Notes: generated from the sequence alone by a model not told the origin. 64,000 nucleotides of DNA from Paraburkholderia sp. (GCF_028283785.1 NZ_JAPWKB010000019.1:1136001-1200000), one strand, 5' to 3'; numbered from the stretch's first letter, positions 36,412-45,356 are shown. Numbers and translations are program-made.

Positions 36412-37467
36412 ATGCAACGCAGAAGCTTTCTGGCGGGCGCGGCCGCCATCGCCGGTGCGGGACTCGCGAATGTCGCGGGCACGCCGCTCGCCTTTGCACA
36501 AGGCACGGCCGGCAAACTCGAAACCTCGAAAGTCGCAATCGCGGTCGGCGGCAAAAATCTCTTCTATTACTTGCCGCTCACGATCGCCGAGCGTCGCAAT
36601 TTCTTCAAGGACGAAGGGCTCGACGTCGAAATCTCGGATTTCGCGGGCGGCTCGCAAGCGCTGAAAGCGGCGGTCGGCGGCAGCGCGGACGTCGTGTCCG
36701 GCGCGTTCGAACATACGCTGCTGTTGCAGGCGCAAAAGCAGATGTTCCGCGAATTCGTGCTGCAAGGACGCGCGCCGCAAATCGTGCTGGCCGTGTCGAA
36801 AAAGACCATGCCGAATTACAAGAGCGTGGCCGATCTGAAGGGCAAGAAAATCGGCGTGACCGCGCCCGGATCGTCGACGTCGATCATGGCGAGCTTCGTG
36901 CTCGCCAAAGCCGGTCTGACCGCGAAAGACGTTGCGTTCGTCGGCGTCGGTGCGGGCGCGGGTGCGATTGCCGCGCTGCAATCCGGCCAGATCGACGCGC
37001 TCGCGAATCTCGACCCGGTGATGACCAAGCTCGAACGCGCCGGCGAAATCCGGGTCGTCTCCGATACCCGCACGCTGAGCGACACGCGCACCGTGTTCGG
37101 CGGCGACATGCCGGCCGGCTGTCTGTACGCGTCGCAATCGTTCATCACGAAAAATCCGAACACGACCCAAGCGCTGACCAACGCGATGGTCCGCGCGCTC
37201 AAATGGCTGCAAAGCGCCACCGGCAGCGAACTGATCAACACCGTGCCGGAAGGCTATCTGCTCGGCGACCGCGCGCTGTATCTCGACGCGTGGCAGCACG
37301 TGAAGGAAGCAATGTCGCCGGACGGGCTGATGCCCGCCGACGGCCCCGCAACGTCGCTGAAAACCTTGCAGACGTTCGATCCGGCGGTGCAGGGCAAGCC
37401 GATCGATCTGTCGAAAGCGTGGACCAACGACTTCGTGAAAAAAGCACTGACGACGCTGAAGGCCTGA
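36412..37467 (+). CDS. ABC importer substrate-binding protein, NMT1/SsuA type
   Basis: A 351-residue periplasmic binding protein. The leader (MQRRSFLAGAAAIAGAGL) has twin arginines, so Tat export is possible, followed by an AFA cleavage site. Sequence patterns such as FFKDEGLDVEISDFAGGSQA and KGKKIGVTAPGSSTSIMAS fit the NMT1/THI5-SsuA-TauA group that binds pyrimidines, sulfonates, nitrate or aromatic acids. GGAGA lies upstream of ATG 36412. It is the first gene of a binding protein-ATPase-permease set. Ligand unknown. Confidence 0.88.
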   Translation: MQRRSFLAGAAAIAGAGLANVAGTPLAFAQGTAGKLETSKVAIAVGGKNLFYYLPLTIAERRNFFKDEGLDVEISDFAGGSQALKAAVGGSADVVSGAFEHTLLLQAQKQMFREFVLQGRAPQIVLAVSKKTMPNYKSVADLKGKKIGVTAPGSSTSIMASFVLAKAGLTAKDVAFVGVGAGAGAIAALQSGQIDALANLDPVMTKLERAGEIRVVSDTRTLSDTRTVFGGDMPAGCLYASQSFITKNPNTTQALTNAMVRALKWLQSATGSELINTVPEGYLLGDRALYLDAWQHVKEAMSPDGLMPADGPATSLKTLQTFDPAVQGKPIDLSKAWTNDFVKKALTTLKA

Positions 37468-37536
37468 GCCTCGTCGGGACGCGTGTATTCACACCGTTTT
37501 CTCACCGGTTTCAACGCTTCAGAAGCGAGCTACACG

Positions 37537-38350
37537 ATGACCGTTCCAGCCCTGGCGCTCGAAAACATCACCTGTACGTTTACGTCGCGGGAGAACCGCG
37601 CGCAGCGTTACACGGCAGTCAAAGATACGACGCTGCGGATCGCGCCCGGCGAATTCGTGTCGGTAGTCGGGCCGACCGGTTGCGGCAAGTCCACGCTGCT
37701 GAACATCGGCGCGGGTTTGCTGTCGCCGACCACCGGCGCCGTCACCGCGTTCGGCGAGCCGTTGACCGGGCTGAACCGGCGCGCCGGCTACATGTTCCAG
37801 GCGGACGCGCTGATGCCGTGGCGCTCCGCGATCGATAACGTAATGGCGGGTCTGTCGTTTCGCGGCGTGCCCGCTGCCGACGCGCGCGCCCGTGCCGACG
37901 AATGGTTGAAGCGCGTGGGTCTCGGCGGTTTCGGCGACCGGTATCCGCATCAACTGTCGGGCGGCATGCGAAAGCGGGTGGGCGATGGCGCAGACGCTGA
38001 TTCTCGATCCCGACATCATCCTGATGGACGAGCCGTTTTCCGCGCTCGATATCCAGACCCGTCAGTTGATGGAAAACGAACTGCTCGACCTGTGGGCGGC
38101 CAAGCGCAAAGCCGTGCTGTTCATCACGCACGATCTCGACGAAGCGATCTCGATGTCGGACCGCGTGGTGGTGTTGTCGGCGGGGCCGGGCACGCATCCG
38201 ATCGGCGAATTCACGATCGACCTGCCGCGTCCGCGCGACGTCGCGGAAATTCGCGCACATCCGCGCTTCGTCGAACTGCACGCGCAAATCTGGGCCGTGC
38301 TGCGCGACGAGGTACTGAAGGGTTATCAGCAGCAATTGACGGCGGTTTGA
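37537..38350 (+). CDS. ABC importer ATP-binding protein (SsuB/TauB type), frameshifted
   Basis: The ATPase of the importer. It has Walker A GPTGCGKST, the Q-loop YMFQADALMPW, the signature LSGGMRKRV, Walker B IILMDEPF and the switch His in FITHDLDEA. The frame breaks at about residue 148, between the signature and Walker B: GGG at 37980-37982 in place of GG. Removing one G gives LSGGMRKRVAMAQTLILDPD and a protein of about 270 residues. The total span (814 nt) is one over a multiple of three. Without repair the product would lose Walker B and be inactive. This could be a true mutation or a sequence error. Confidence 0.85.
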
Positions 38351-38375
38351 CGCCAACCATCAAGGCAATCGACTC

Positions 38376-39200
38376 ATGTGGAAGACGCTGCGCCCGAACC
38401 GGGCGAATCTGGTGATCTGGCAGTGGATGCTGCTCGTGCTGTGCTTTCTGCTCTGGTACGTGCTGACCAGTCCGACGCTGCTGCCCGCGTTTTATTTCGA
38501 CGATCCGAACAAGGCCGCGTTTTTCTTCGGCGAGCCGCAAAAAGTCTTGCAACGAATCTGGGAATGGTTCGTGTCCGGCGAGATTTATCTGCATCTGTGG
38601 ATCACGCTGCTGGAAACGGTGCTGGCGTTTGCGCTGGGAACCGCGCTCGGTTTGGGCGTCGGTTTATGGCTGGCGTTGTCGCCGCTCGCGAGCGCGCTGT
38701 TCGATCCGTATATCAAGGCCGCCAACTCGATGCCGCGCGTGATTCTCGCGCCGATTTTCGGCGTGTGGTTCGGTTTGGGCATCTGGTCGAAAGTGGCGCT
38801 GGGCGTGACGCTGGTGTTTTTTATCGTGTTCTTCAACGTCTATCAGGGCGTGAAGGAAGTCAGCCCGGTCGTGCTTGCGAACGCGCGGATGCTCGGCGCG
38901 AACCGCAAGCAGTTGCTGCGTCACGTCTATCTGCCGAGCGCGATGAGCTGGGTGTTTTCGAGCCTGCATACGTCGGTCGGGCTCGCGTTCGTCGGCTCGG
39001 TGGTCGGCGAATATCTCGGTTCCGCGCGCGGCGTCGGCTATCTGATCCTGCAGGCCGAAGGCACGTTCGATATCAACACGGTGTTCGCCGGTATCCTGGT
39101 GCTGACCGCGTTCGCGCTGATTCTCGACGGCGTGGTGGGGATTGCCGAAAAGCGTCTGATGAAATGGCAGCCCAAGAGCGGCGACACGGAAAAAATGTAG
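38376..39200 (+). CDS. ABC importer permease (SsuC/TauC type)
   Basis: A 274-residue inner-membrane protein with six or so helices and the EAA-type coupling segment (ARMLGANRKQLLRHVYLPSA) of binding-protein-dependent importers. It follows the ATPase gene by 25 bp, completing the set with the NMT1-like binding protein. The neighbouring CoA-transferase suggests import of an organic acid. Confidence 0.9.
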   Translation: MWKTLRPNRANLVIWQWMLLVLCFLLWYVLTSPTLLPAFYFDDPNKAAFFFGEPQKVLQRIWEWFVSGEIYLHLWITLLETVLAFALGTALGLGVGLWLALSPLASALFDPYIKAANSMPRVILAPIFGVWFGLGIWSKVALGVTLVFFIVFFNVYQGVKEVSPVVLANARMLGANRKQLLRHVYLPSAMSWVFSSLHTSVGLAFVGSVVGEYLGSARGVGYLILQAEGTFDINTVFAGILVLTAFALILDGVVGIAEKRLMKWQPKSGDTEKM

Positions 39201-39220
39201 CGCGCGTTCGCGACGTTGCG

Positions 39221-39250
39221 CGTTCGCCGGACGCGCGACGCCGGCGAACG
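39221..39250. terminator. Hairpin between permease and oxidoreductase genes
   Basis: CGTTCGCCGG (39221-39230) and CCGGCGAACG (39241-39250) form a 10-bp stem with a 10-nt loop between two convergent genes. There is no T-tract on either side. Confidence 0.45.
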
Positions 39251-39276
39251 CCGATCACAAGCGCGTGCAACCGCGC

Positions 39277-40251
39277 TTACGGCACGATCACGATTTTGCC
39301 GACCACGCGACGCTCGGCCATATCGCGCAGCGCGCGACCGGTGTCGTCGAGCGCATAGCGCGCCGAAATCAGCGGACGCAGCTTGCCTTCCTTCAGCCAG
39401 CCGGTCATCTGTTTGAACGCGGCGAAGTTGCGTTGCGGCTCGCGCCGCGCGAAATCGCCCCAAAACACGCCGACGATGCTCGCGCCCTTCAGCAGCGTCA
39501 GATTGAGCGGCAGCTTCGGAATTTCGCCGTTCGCGAAGCCGACCACCAGATAACGTCCGCGCCATCCGATGCTGCGAAACGCCGGCTCCGAATACGTGCC
39601 GCCGACCGGGTCGTAGATCACGTCGGGGCCTTTGCCGTCGGTCAACGCCTTGATGCGCTCGCGCAGGTCTTCGGTCGCGTAGTTGATGGTCGCGTCGGCG
39701 CCGTGCGCGACGCAGGTGGCGAGTTTTTCATCCGACGACGCGGCCGCGATCACCCGCGCGCCGAGCGCCTTGCCGATCTCCACTGCGGCGAGCCCGACGC
39801 CGCCCGCCGCGCCGAGCACGAGCATCGTTTCGCCCGGCTGCAACGCCGCGCGATCGACCACGGCGTGATGCGAGGTGCCGTACGCGAGCGTGAACGCGGC
39901 CGCCACCGCGAGATCGACGTCGGCGTCGAGCGGCACGCACGCGGACGCGGGCGCGACGACCTGCTGCGCGAATCCGCCTTGCGCGGTGTAGGCGACCACC
40001 GGCATGCCCGGCGTCAGATGCGTGACGCCATCGCCGACCGCGCGCACGATCCCGGCGACTTCGGCGCCCGGCGTGAACGGCAGCGGTGGTTTGAACTGGT
40101 ATTTGTTCTCAATGATCAGCACGTCGGGGAAATTGACGGCGGCCGCTTTCACGTCGATCACGACATGACCCGGCGACGCGACCAGATCGGGCAAATCCTC
40201 GACGACGAGGGTTTCGGGCGGGCCGTACTGATTGCAGCGGATTGCGCGCAT
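39277..40251 (-). CDS. NADPH:quinone oxidoreductase family, zinc-free MDR
   Basis: A 324-residue medium-chain dehydrogenase/reductase. The dinucleotide-binding motif is VLGAAGGVGLAAVEIGKALG, and the N-terminal half has VIDVKAAAVNFPDVLIIENK. The structural and catalytic zinc ligands of alcohol dehydrogenases are missing, which places it in the quinone oxidoreductase (QorA-like) branch. ATG 40251 starts the conserved region; the longer upstream frame has no conserved sequence. It is convergent with the importer genes and divergent from surE. The substrate is unknown, probably an enone or quinone. Confidence 0.9.
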   Translation of the reverse strand: MRAIRCNQYGPPETLVVEDLPDLVASPGHVVIDVKAAAVNFPDVLIIENKYQFKPPLPFTPGAEVAGIVRAVGDGVTHLTPGMPVVAYTAQGGFAQQVVAPASACVPLDADVDLAVAAAFTLAYGTSHHAVVDRAALQPGETMLVLGAAGGVGLAAVEIGKALGARVIAAASSDEKLATCVAHGADATINYATEDLRERIKALTDGKGPDVIYDPVGGTYSEPAFRSIGWRGRYLVVGFANGEIPKLPLNLTLLKGASIVGVFWGDFARREPQRNFAAFKQMTGWLKEGKLRPLISARYALDDTGRALRDMAERRVVGKIVIVP

Positions 40252-40508
40252 CGTGTCTCCTTGTTGTTGGGCAGGCAATGGCGTGTTGGGGCCGCTCGCG
40301 GCGAATGTGTAGCAGGCGCGTGGCAAGCCCGCCGCGAGTCTGTCGCACGCTGTGACGCCATCGTGGACAGGATCGCAAGCCTGCGGCCCAGTGTAAAGCA
40401 AGACGAACGACCGTGCGATTCACGCGCGGGCGTCCGGCATGCCGCGCGCGGCTTACAGTTCGCTATAACGCGTACCGGTACGTCGTTCGTTTGCCGTATT
40501 TCCTCGGT

Positions 40509-40514
40509 TACAAT
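40509..40514 (+). promoter_or_regulatory. -10 element directly upstream of surE
   Basis: TACAAT ends six bases before the surE ATG at 40521. The arrangement (TACAAT, six bases ending CCGG, ATG) is the same as at dnaX, so the transcript would start at or near the first codon. No Shine-Dalgarno sequence is present. Confidence 0.45.
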
Positions 40515-40520
40515 CGCCGG

Positions 40521-41288
40521 ATGCGAATCTTACTCAGCAACGACGACGGTTATCTTGCGCCAGGCCTTGCTGCGCTTTACGAAGCGCTCAAGCCGCTGGC
40601 CGACGTGACCGTGATGGCGCCCGAGCAGAACTGCAGCGGCGCGTCGAATTCATTGACGTTGTCGCGGCCGCTGTCGGTGCTGCGCTCGTCGACGGGTTTT
40701 TACTACGTGAACGGCACGCCGACTGATTCCGTGCATATCGCACTGACCGGCATGCTCGACCACACGCCCGATCTCGTCGTGTCCGGCATCAACAACGGCC
40801 AGAACATGGGCGAGGACACGCTGTACTCCGGCACGGTCGCCGCCGCCACCGAAGGGGTGATGTTCGGCGTGCCGGCCATCGCGTTTTCGCTGGTCGATAA
40901 AGACTGGGTGCATCTCGACGACGCCGTGCGTGTCGCCGCGCAAATCGTCGCGCGGTATCTCGAAGCGCCGTTGCCCGGTCATCCGTTGCTGAACGTGAAT
41001 ATTCCCAACCTGCCGTACGACCAGATCGGCGACCCGGGCCAGTGGCGCATCACGCGACTCGGCAAGCGGCATCCGTCGCAACCGGTGATCCGGCAGACCA
41101 ATCCGCGCGGCGAACCGATCTACTGGATCGGTCCGTCCGGCAGTGCGCGCGACGCCAGTGAAGGCACCGATTTCCACGCGGTCGCGAACGGCCTCGTGTC
41201 GATCACGCCGCTGCAACTCGACCTGACGCATACCGACATGCTGCCCGCAACGCGCGACTGGATTCGCGCCGGCAGCGGCGCTTCATGA
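40521..41288 (+). CDS. surE: 5-prime/3-prime nucleotidase SurE
   Basis: A 255-residue metal-dependent nucleotidase and exopolyphosphatase of stationary phase. The metal ligands Asp 8, Asp 9, Ser 39 and Asn 92 (in SNDDG, NCSGAS and GINNGQNMG) match the known SurE site. It starts the surE-pcm-nlpD-rpoS string typical of proteobacteria and overlaps pcm by 4 bp. Lack of a Shine-Dalgarno site and a -10 six bases away suggest a leaderless message. Confidence 0.95.
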   Translation: MRILLSNDDGYLAPGLAALYEALKPLADVTVMAPEQNCSGASNSLTLSRPLSVLRSSTGFYYVNGTPTDSVHIALTGMLDHTPDLVVSGINNGQNMGEDTLYSGTVAAATEGVMFGVPAIAFSLVDKDWVHLDDAVRVAAQIVARYLEAPLPGHPLLNVNIPNLPYDQIGDPGQWRITRLGKRHPSQPVIRQTNPRGEPIYWIGPSGSARDASEGTDFHAVANGLVSITPLQLDLTHTDMLPATRDWIRAGSGAS

Positions 41289-42358
41289 CAGGCGAGCGCG
41301 CGAAGCGCTTTCCGCTCGGCCTCGAAGACCTGGTGCGCGAACCGCGCCGGGCCGAGGGCCGTCCGGGCGACCTGCGCGCAGCGAGCATCGCGGCGGGGAA
41401 GTCGTCGCTGGCGAATCCGTCGCAGACGGCCGCGAGAAACGCCGGCCAGACCGCCGCGCGCAACGCGAGCCAGGCGGCGAGTCAGTCGAATGGCAAAGCC
41501 GCCAATCCCGTCGCGGGCAAACCGGCCGGCAAGTCTGGCGTGCCGTCCGGCACCAAACCGGTCGGCACGGCGGGCGCGGCGCTGAAGCCGTCCGTTGCGC
41601 AGAAATCCGTTGCGGCGTCATCTTCTTCGCACGGCAAGCCGAAGTCGGGCGCGGCGTCGCTCGCGTCCGAGCGCAGCACCGCGCCGAACGTCGCACTGAA
41701 CACCTCGCATGCACTGACGTCGGAACGGGTTCGCGAACGGATGGTCGAACGCCTGCGGGCGAACGGCGTCACCGATTCCCGCGTGCTGCATGCGATGTCG
41801 GCGGTGCCACGGCATATGTTCGTGGACCCCGGCCTCGCCACCCAGGCTTACGAAGACGCGGCCTTGCCAATCGGTCATCACCAGACCATCTCCAAGCCGT
41901 CGGTCGTCGCACGCATGATCGAACTGGCGGCGGCCGGACGGCCGCTGTCGAACGTGCTCGAAATCGGCACCGGCTGCGGTTATCAGGCGGCCGTGTTGAG
42001 TCAGGTGGCGCGTGACGTGTATTCGATTGAACGCATCAAACCGCTTTACGAACGCGCGAAGACCAATCTCCGGCCGTTGCGCATTCCGAATATCCGGCTG
42101 CATTACGGCGACGGCCGGCTCGGCTTGCCTGCCGCCGCGCCGTTCGATGCGATCGTGATCGCCGCGGCCGGACTCGACGTGCCGCAGGCGCTGCTCGAAC
42201 AGCTGGCGATCGGCGGAAGGCTGATTGCGCCCGTGGGCGCGCAGGATGGCCAGACGCAGCAGGTGCTCACGCTAGTGGAGCGCACCGGGCCGCAGCAGTG
42301 GCGGGAGTCGCGGCTTGATCGCGTTTTCTTTGTACCCTTAAAATCCGGAGTGATTTGA
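41285..42358 (+). CDS. pcm: Protein-L-isoaspartate O-methyltransferase
   Basis: A 357-residue enzyme that repairs isoaspartyl residues in aged proteins using S-adenosylmethionine. The catalytic domain is at about 145-357 (SAM site VLEIGTGCGYQAAVL; LPIGHHQTISKPSVVARM). Residues 1-140 are an extra low-complexity segment rich in Ala, Ser, Gln and Lys; the usual Pcm is about 210-220 residues. The start overlaps surE by 4 bp (ATGA), so the long form is probably translated, unless an internal ATG near 41738 is used. It lies in the surE-pcm-nlpD-rpoS cluster. Confidence 0.92.
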   Translation: MTGERAKRFPLGLEDLVREPRRAEGRPGDLRAASIAAGKSSLANPSQTAARNAGQTAARNASQAASQSNGKAANPVAGKPAGKSGVPSGTKPVGTAGAALKPSVAQKSVAASSSSHGKPKSGAASLASERSTAPNVALNTSHALTSERVRERMVERLRANGVTDSRVLHAMSAVPRHMFVDPGLATQAYEDAALPIGHHQTISKPSVVARMIELAAAGRPLSNVLEIGTGCGYQAAVLSQVARDVYSIERIKPLYERAKTNLRPLRIPNIRLHYGDGRLGLPAAAPFDAIVIAAAGLDVPQALLEQLAIGGRLIAPVGAQDGQTQQVLTLVERTGPQQWRESRLDRVFFVPLKSGVI

Positions 42359-42363
42359 TACCG

Positions 42364-43308
42364 ATGAGTATGTTGCGCGCGATGCAAAGAACCCGCCTGA
42401 ATGATCCCCTGACCGTAGCGCAGCGAAGTGTGTGCGTGCTCGCGCTGTCCGTGCTGGCCGCCTGTGCGACCCGCCTCGATCCGGCTCCCGTCACCGACCA
42501 GTCCGGCTCGGGCATGCTGAGCACGACCGGCGGCGTTGCCGCGCCGGCGGTGCCGCTCGGGCCGCCGCCTCCGGGTTATTACCGTGTGAAGCCGGGCGAC
42601 ACGCTGTACCGGATCGCGCTGGAGAACGGCCAGAACTATCGCGATATCGCGACCTGGAATAATCTCGGCAATCCGAACCAGATCGAGGTCGATCAGTTGC
42701 TGCGCGTGGCGCCGCCGGGCGCGAACGTGAATGCGCTGACGCCTGGCGTCGTCACGTCGCCGATCGCCGGTGTGCAGGCCGCGCCGCTGACGGCGTCGCC
42801 GGCCACCGGCAACACCATGAGCAACGGCACGGCCGCGCCGCCGTTGTACGGCGCGAACACCCAGCCGTCGAATCCGGCCGCTGTGCCGCCGCCTCCGCCG
42901 CCGGCATCGGGCGCGAGCGACAGCACGCCGGCAGCGGGCGGCAACGTCGCGTTTTCGTGGCCGGTGCGTGGTCCAATTCTGGGCACGTTCAACGACGAAA
43001 CGAACAAGGGCGTGAACATTGGCGGTGCGTCGGGCGATCCGGTCAAGGCATCGGCGGATGGACGCGTGGTTTATGCGGGAAATGGGCTGCGCGGATACGG
43101 CAATCTCATTATCATCAAGCATGACGCAACTTATTTGACCGCGTATGCACACAACCGCGCTTTGATGGTAAAAGAGGGTGACGCGGTGACGAAAGGGCAG
43201 AAGATCGCAGAGATGGGCAATAGCGACTCTGACCGCGTGATGTTGCATTTCGAAGTTCGCCGGCAGGGCAAACCTGTCGACCCACTGAAGTATTTGCCGC
43301 CGCAATAA
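42364..43308 (+). CDS. nlpD: Lipoprotein NlpD, LysM/LytM-domain amidase activator
   Basis: A 314-residue outer-membrane lipoprotein. A signal peptide with lipobox (SVLAACATR) is followed by a LysM domain (YYRVKPGDTLYRIALENGQN), a long Pro/Ala/Thr linker, and a C-terminal LytM domain. The LytM domain lacks the metal ligands of active M23 peptidases (NKGVNIGG where HxxxD is expected; one His in LHFEVR), as in NlpD, which activates the amidase AmiC during cell separation. A TTG at 42355 and ATG at 42370 are other possible starts. It stands between pcm and rpoS; in E. coli the rpoS promoter lies inside nlpD. Confidence 0.93.
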   Translation: MSMLRAMQRTRLNDPLTVAQRSVCVLALSVLAACATRLDPAPVTDQSGSGMLSTTGGVAAPAVPLGPPPPGYYRVKPGDTLYRIALENGQNYRDIATWNNLGNPNQIEVDQLLRVAPPGANVNALTPGVVTSPIAGVQAAPLTASPATGNTMSNGTAAPPLYGANTQPSNPAAVPPPPPPASGASDSTPAAGGNVAFSWPVRGPILGTFNDETNKGVNIGGASGDPVKASADGRVVYAGNGLRGYGNLIIIKHDATYLTAYAHNRALMVKEGDAVTKGQKIAEMGNSDSDRVMLHFEVRRQGKPVDPLKYLPPQ

Positions 43309-43319
43309 GCGATACGACC

Positions 43320-44414
43320 ATGCCGAAATCGAAGCGCCGCCCACCGCAAGCCGAGTCTGAAACGATCAGCCGTGCCACGCCTGCCACGGTGGACGAAAGC
43401 GGCGCTTCGGAAGCCGAAGACGACACCGTCGACGACATGGACAACGCGCGCGACGCCGATGAGCGTCAATCGGGCGGCGACGAGAGCGGCGAAACGCGCG
43501 AACGCGCAAACGATTCCGCGCCCGACGCCGACGATTTCCGCGCGTTGCTCCAGGCCGAACTCACGGCCGACACCATCCAGCATTACCTGAACCGCATCAG
43601 CGTCAAGCCGCTGCTGACCGTCGAGGAAGAGCAGCGTTACTCGCGGCTCGCCAAGGCCGGCGAGTTCGAGGCGCGGCAGGTGATGATCGAACGCAATTTG
43701 CGGCTGGTCGTCAGTATCGCGAAGGGTTATCTGAATCGCGGCGTGCCGCTGCTCGATCTTATCGAGGAAGGCAATCTCGGTCTGATGCACGCGATCGAAA
43801 AGTTCGACCCGACTCGCGGCTTCCGTTTTTCGACGTACGCCACATGGTGGATCCGCCAGAGCATCGAGCGCGCGATCATGAACCAGGCGCGCACGGTGCG
43901 TCTGCCGGTGCACGTGATCCGCGAACTGAACCAGGTGCTGCGCGCAAAGCGCCATCTGGAGAAAAATTCGATGAATTCCGGCGAAGCGGCCGACCGCCGC
44001 GACGCCAGCATCGACGACATCGCGTATCTGACCGGCAAAACCACCGACGAAGTCACCGACATTCTCGCGCTGAACGAGCACACCGCGTCGCTCGACGCGC
44101 CGCTCGATCTCGATCCGGCCAGCAGTCTGCTCGATCTGCTGTCGGACGACCAGAGCCAGTCGCCGGACGCCGAAGTTCAGCATCGCGAACTGGAAACGCT
44201 GACGCGCGCGTGGCTCGCGCGTTTGTCGGACAAGCATCGTCATGTGATCGAGCGCCGTTTCGGCCTCAATCACATCGAACCTGCCACGCTCGAAGAGCTG
44301 GCCGACGAAATGGGCCTCACGCGCGAGCGTGTGCGCCAGATCCAGCAGGAAGCGCTGGTTCGCCTGAAACGCTTCTTCGCATCCAACGGCGTTCGCAAGG
44401 ACGCCGTCCTCTAA
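43320..44414 (+). CDS. rpoS: RNA polymerase sigma factor RpoS
   Basis: A 364-residue stationary-phase sigma factor. After an acidic N-terminal leader of about 70 residues come region 1.2 (DTIQHYLNRISVKPLLTVEE), regions 2.1-2.4 (GNLGLMHAIEKFDPTRGFRF, STYATWWIRQSIERAIM), region 3 (ARTVRLPVHVIRELNQVLRA) and region 4.2 (LEELADEMGLTRERVRQIQQ). It is longer than E. coli RpoS (330) mainly at the N terminus. It follows nlpD by 11 bp and is followed 7 bp later by an exonuclease gene, so part of its expression may be polycistronic. Confidence 0.95.
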   Translation: MPKSKRRPPQAESETISRATPATVDESGASEAEDDTVDDMDNARDADERQSGGDESGETRERANDSAPDADDFRALLQAELTADTIQHYLNRISVKPLLTVEEEQRYSRLAKAGEFEARQVMIERNLRLVVSIAKGYLNRGVPLLDLIEEGNLGLMHAIEKFDPTRGFRFSTYATWWIRQSIERAIMNQARTVRLPVHVIRELNQVLRAKRHLEKNSMNSGEAADRRDASIDDIAYLTGKTTDEVTDILALNEHTASLDAPLDLDPASSLLDLLSDDQSQSPDAEVQHRELETLTRAWLARLSDKHRHVIERRFGLNHIEPATLEELADEMGLTRERVRQIQQEALVRLKRFFASNGVRKDAVL

Positions 44415-44421
44415 AAAGTAC

Positions 44422-45198
44422 ATGACTCCGATTTTAGTTTTCGACATCGAGACGATTCCCGATGTCGCCGGCATCCGCCGTCTCGAAGAATTACCCGACG
44501 ATCTCGACGACGACGAAGTCGCCGAATACGCGTTCTCCGCGCGTCGCGAAAAAACCGGCAGCGATTTCCTGCCGCATCATCTGCAACGGATCGCCGCGAT
44601 TTCCTGCGTGTTCCGCGACGACAGCGGTTTTCGCGTGCGCTCGCTCGGCACGCTGACCGATGGCGAGCCCGCGCTGATTCAATCGTTTTATCGTGTGATC
44701 GAAAAATACACGCCGCAACTGGTGTCGTGGAACGGCGGCGGTTTCGATTTGCCGGTGCTGAACTATCGCGCGCTCGTCAACGGCATTCCGGCGTCGCGGT
44801 TCTGGGATCTCGGCGAGGACGACCGCGAATTCAAGTGGAACAACTACATCAGCCGCTACCACGCACGTCATACGGATCTGATGGACGTGCTGGCGATGTA
44901 TCAGGCGCGCGCCAACGCGCCGCTCGACGCGCTCGCGAAGATGTGCGGCTTTCCCGGCAAGCTCGGCATGGACGGCGGCCAGGTGTGGCACGCGTATCAG
45001 GCGGGCGAGATCGAGGAAATTCGCAATTATTGTGAAACCGACGTCGTGAACACGTATTTGCTGTATTGCCGTTTTCAACTGCTGCGCGGCGGTCTGGATC
45101 AGCGCGCTTACGACGACGAAATCTCCCTCGTGAAAAAAGCGCTCGCCAACGAAGCGAAGCCGCATTGGGTCGAATATCTGGGCGCATTCACCCAGTAA
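44422..45198 (+). CDS. Predicted 3-prime-5-prime exonuclease, PolB-like
   Basis: A 258-residue DEDD-type nuclease of the DNA_pol_B_exo2 group. The first acidic motif is VFDIETIPD (Asp 8, Glu 10); the second is around SWNGGGFDLPVLNYRAL; the third is IRNYCETDVVNTYLLYCRF. It starts 7 bp after rpoS, suggesting co-transcription and perhaps a role in DNA or RNA handling in stationary phase. Substrate not known. A terminator follows. Confidence 0.87.
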   Translation: MTPILVFDIETIPDVAGIRRLEELPDDLDDDEVAEYAFSARREKTGSDFLPHHLQRIAAISCVFRDDSGFRVRSLGTLTDGEPALIQSFYRVIEKYTPQLVSWNGGGFDLPVLNYRALVNGIPASRFWDLGEDDREFKWNNYISRYHARHTDLMDVLAMYQARANAPLDALAKMCGFPGKLGMDGGQVWHAYQAGEIEEIRNYCETDVVNTYLLYCRFQLLRGGLDQRAYDDEISLVKKALANEAKPHWVEYLGAFTQ

Positions 45199-45213
45199 TC
45201 CGCGCCTGAAACG

Positions 45214-45243
45214 ACGCCGTGCGCGTGCGCCACGGCGTTTTTT
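45214..45243 (+). terminator. Intrinsic terminator after the exonuclease gene
   Basis: ACGCCGTG (45214-45221) pairs with CACGGCGT (45231-45238), followed by TTTTTT to 45243. It closes the surE-rpoS-exonuclease transcription unit. Confidence 0.75.
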
Positions 45244-45356
45244 CCGGCCATGCGTTCCGGCCGACCTCACCCTGGCCGAACGGCCAGTTTGGCGTGGCGG
45301 CGATGCGCTTCGTCTACAATCTCGCCTTTCCCCCACAGTCTGTCAGGAACCCGCAG

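Noticed and set aside
37537..38415. Longer alternative end of the ABC ATPase in the shifted frame (to 38415)
   Set aside because: After the GGG at 37980 the frame gives a non-conserved, Arg-rich tail, while the other frame restores Walker B and the switch His exactly.
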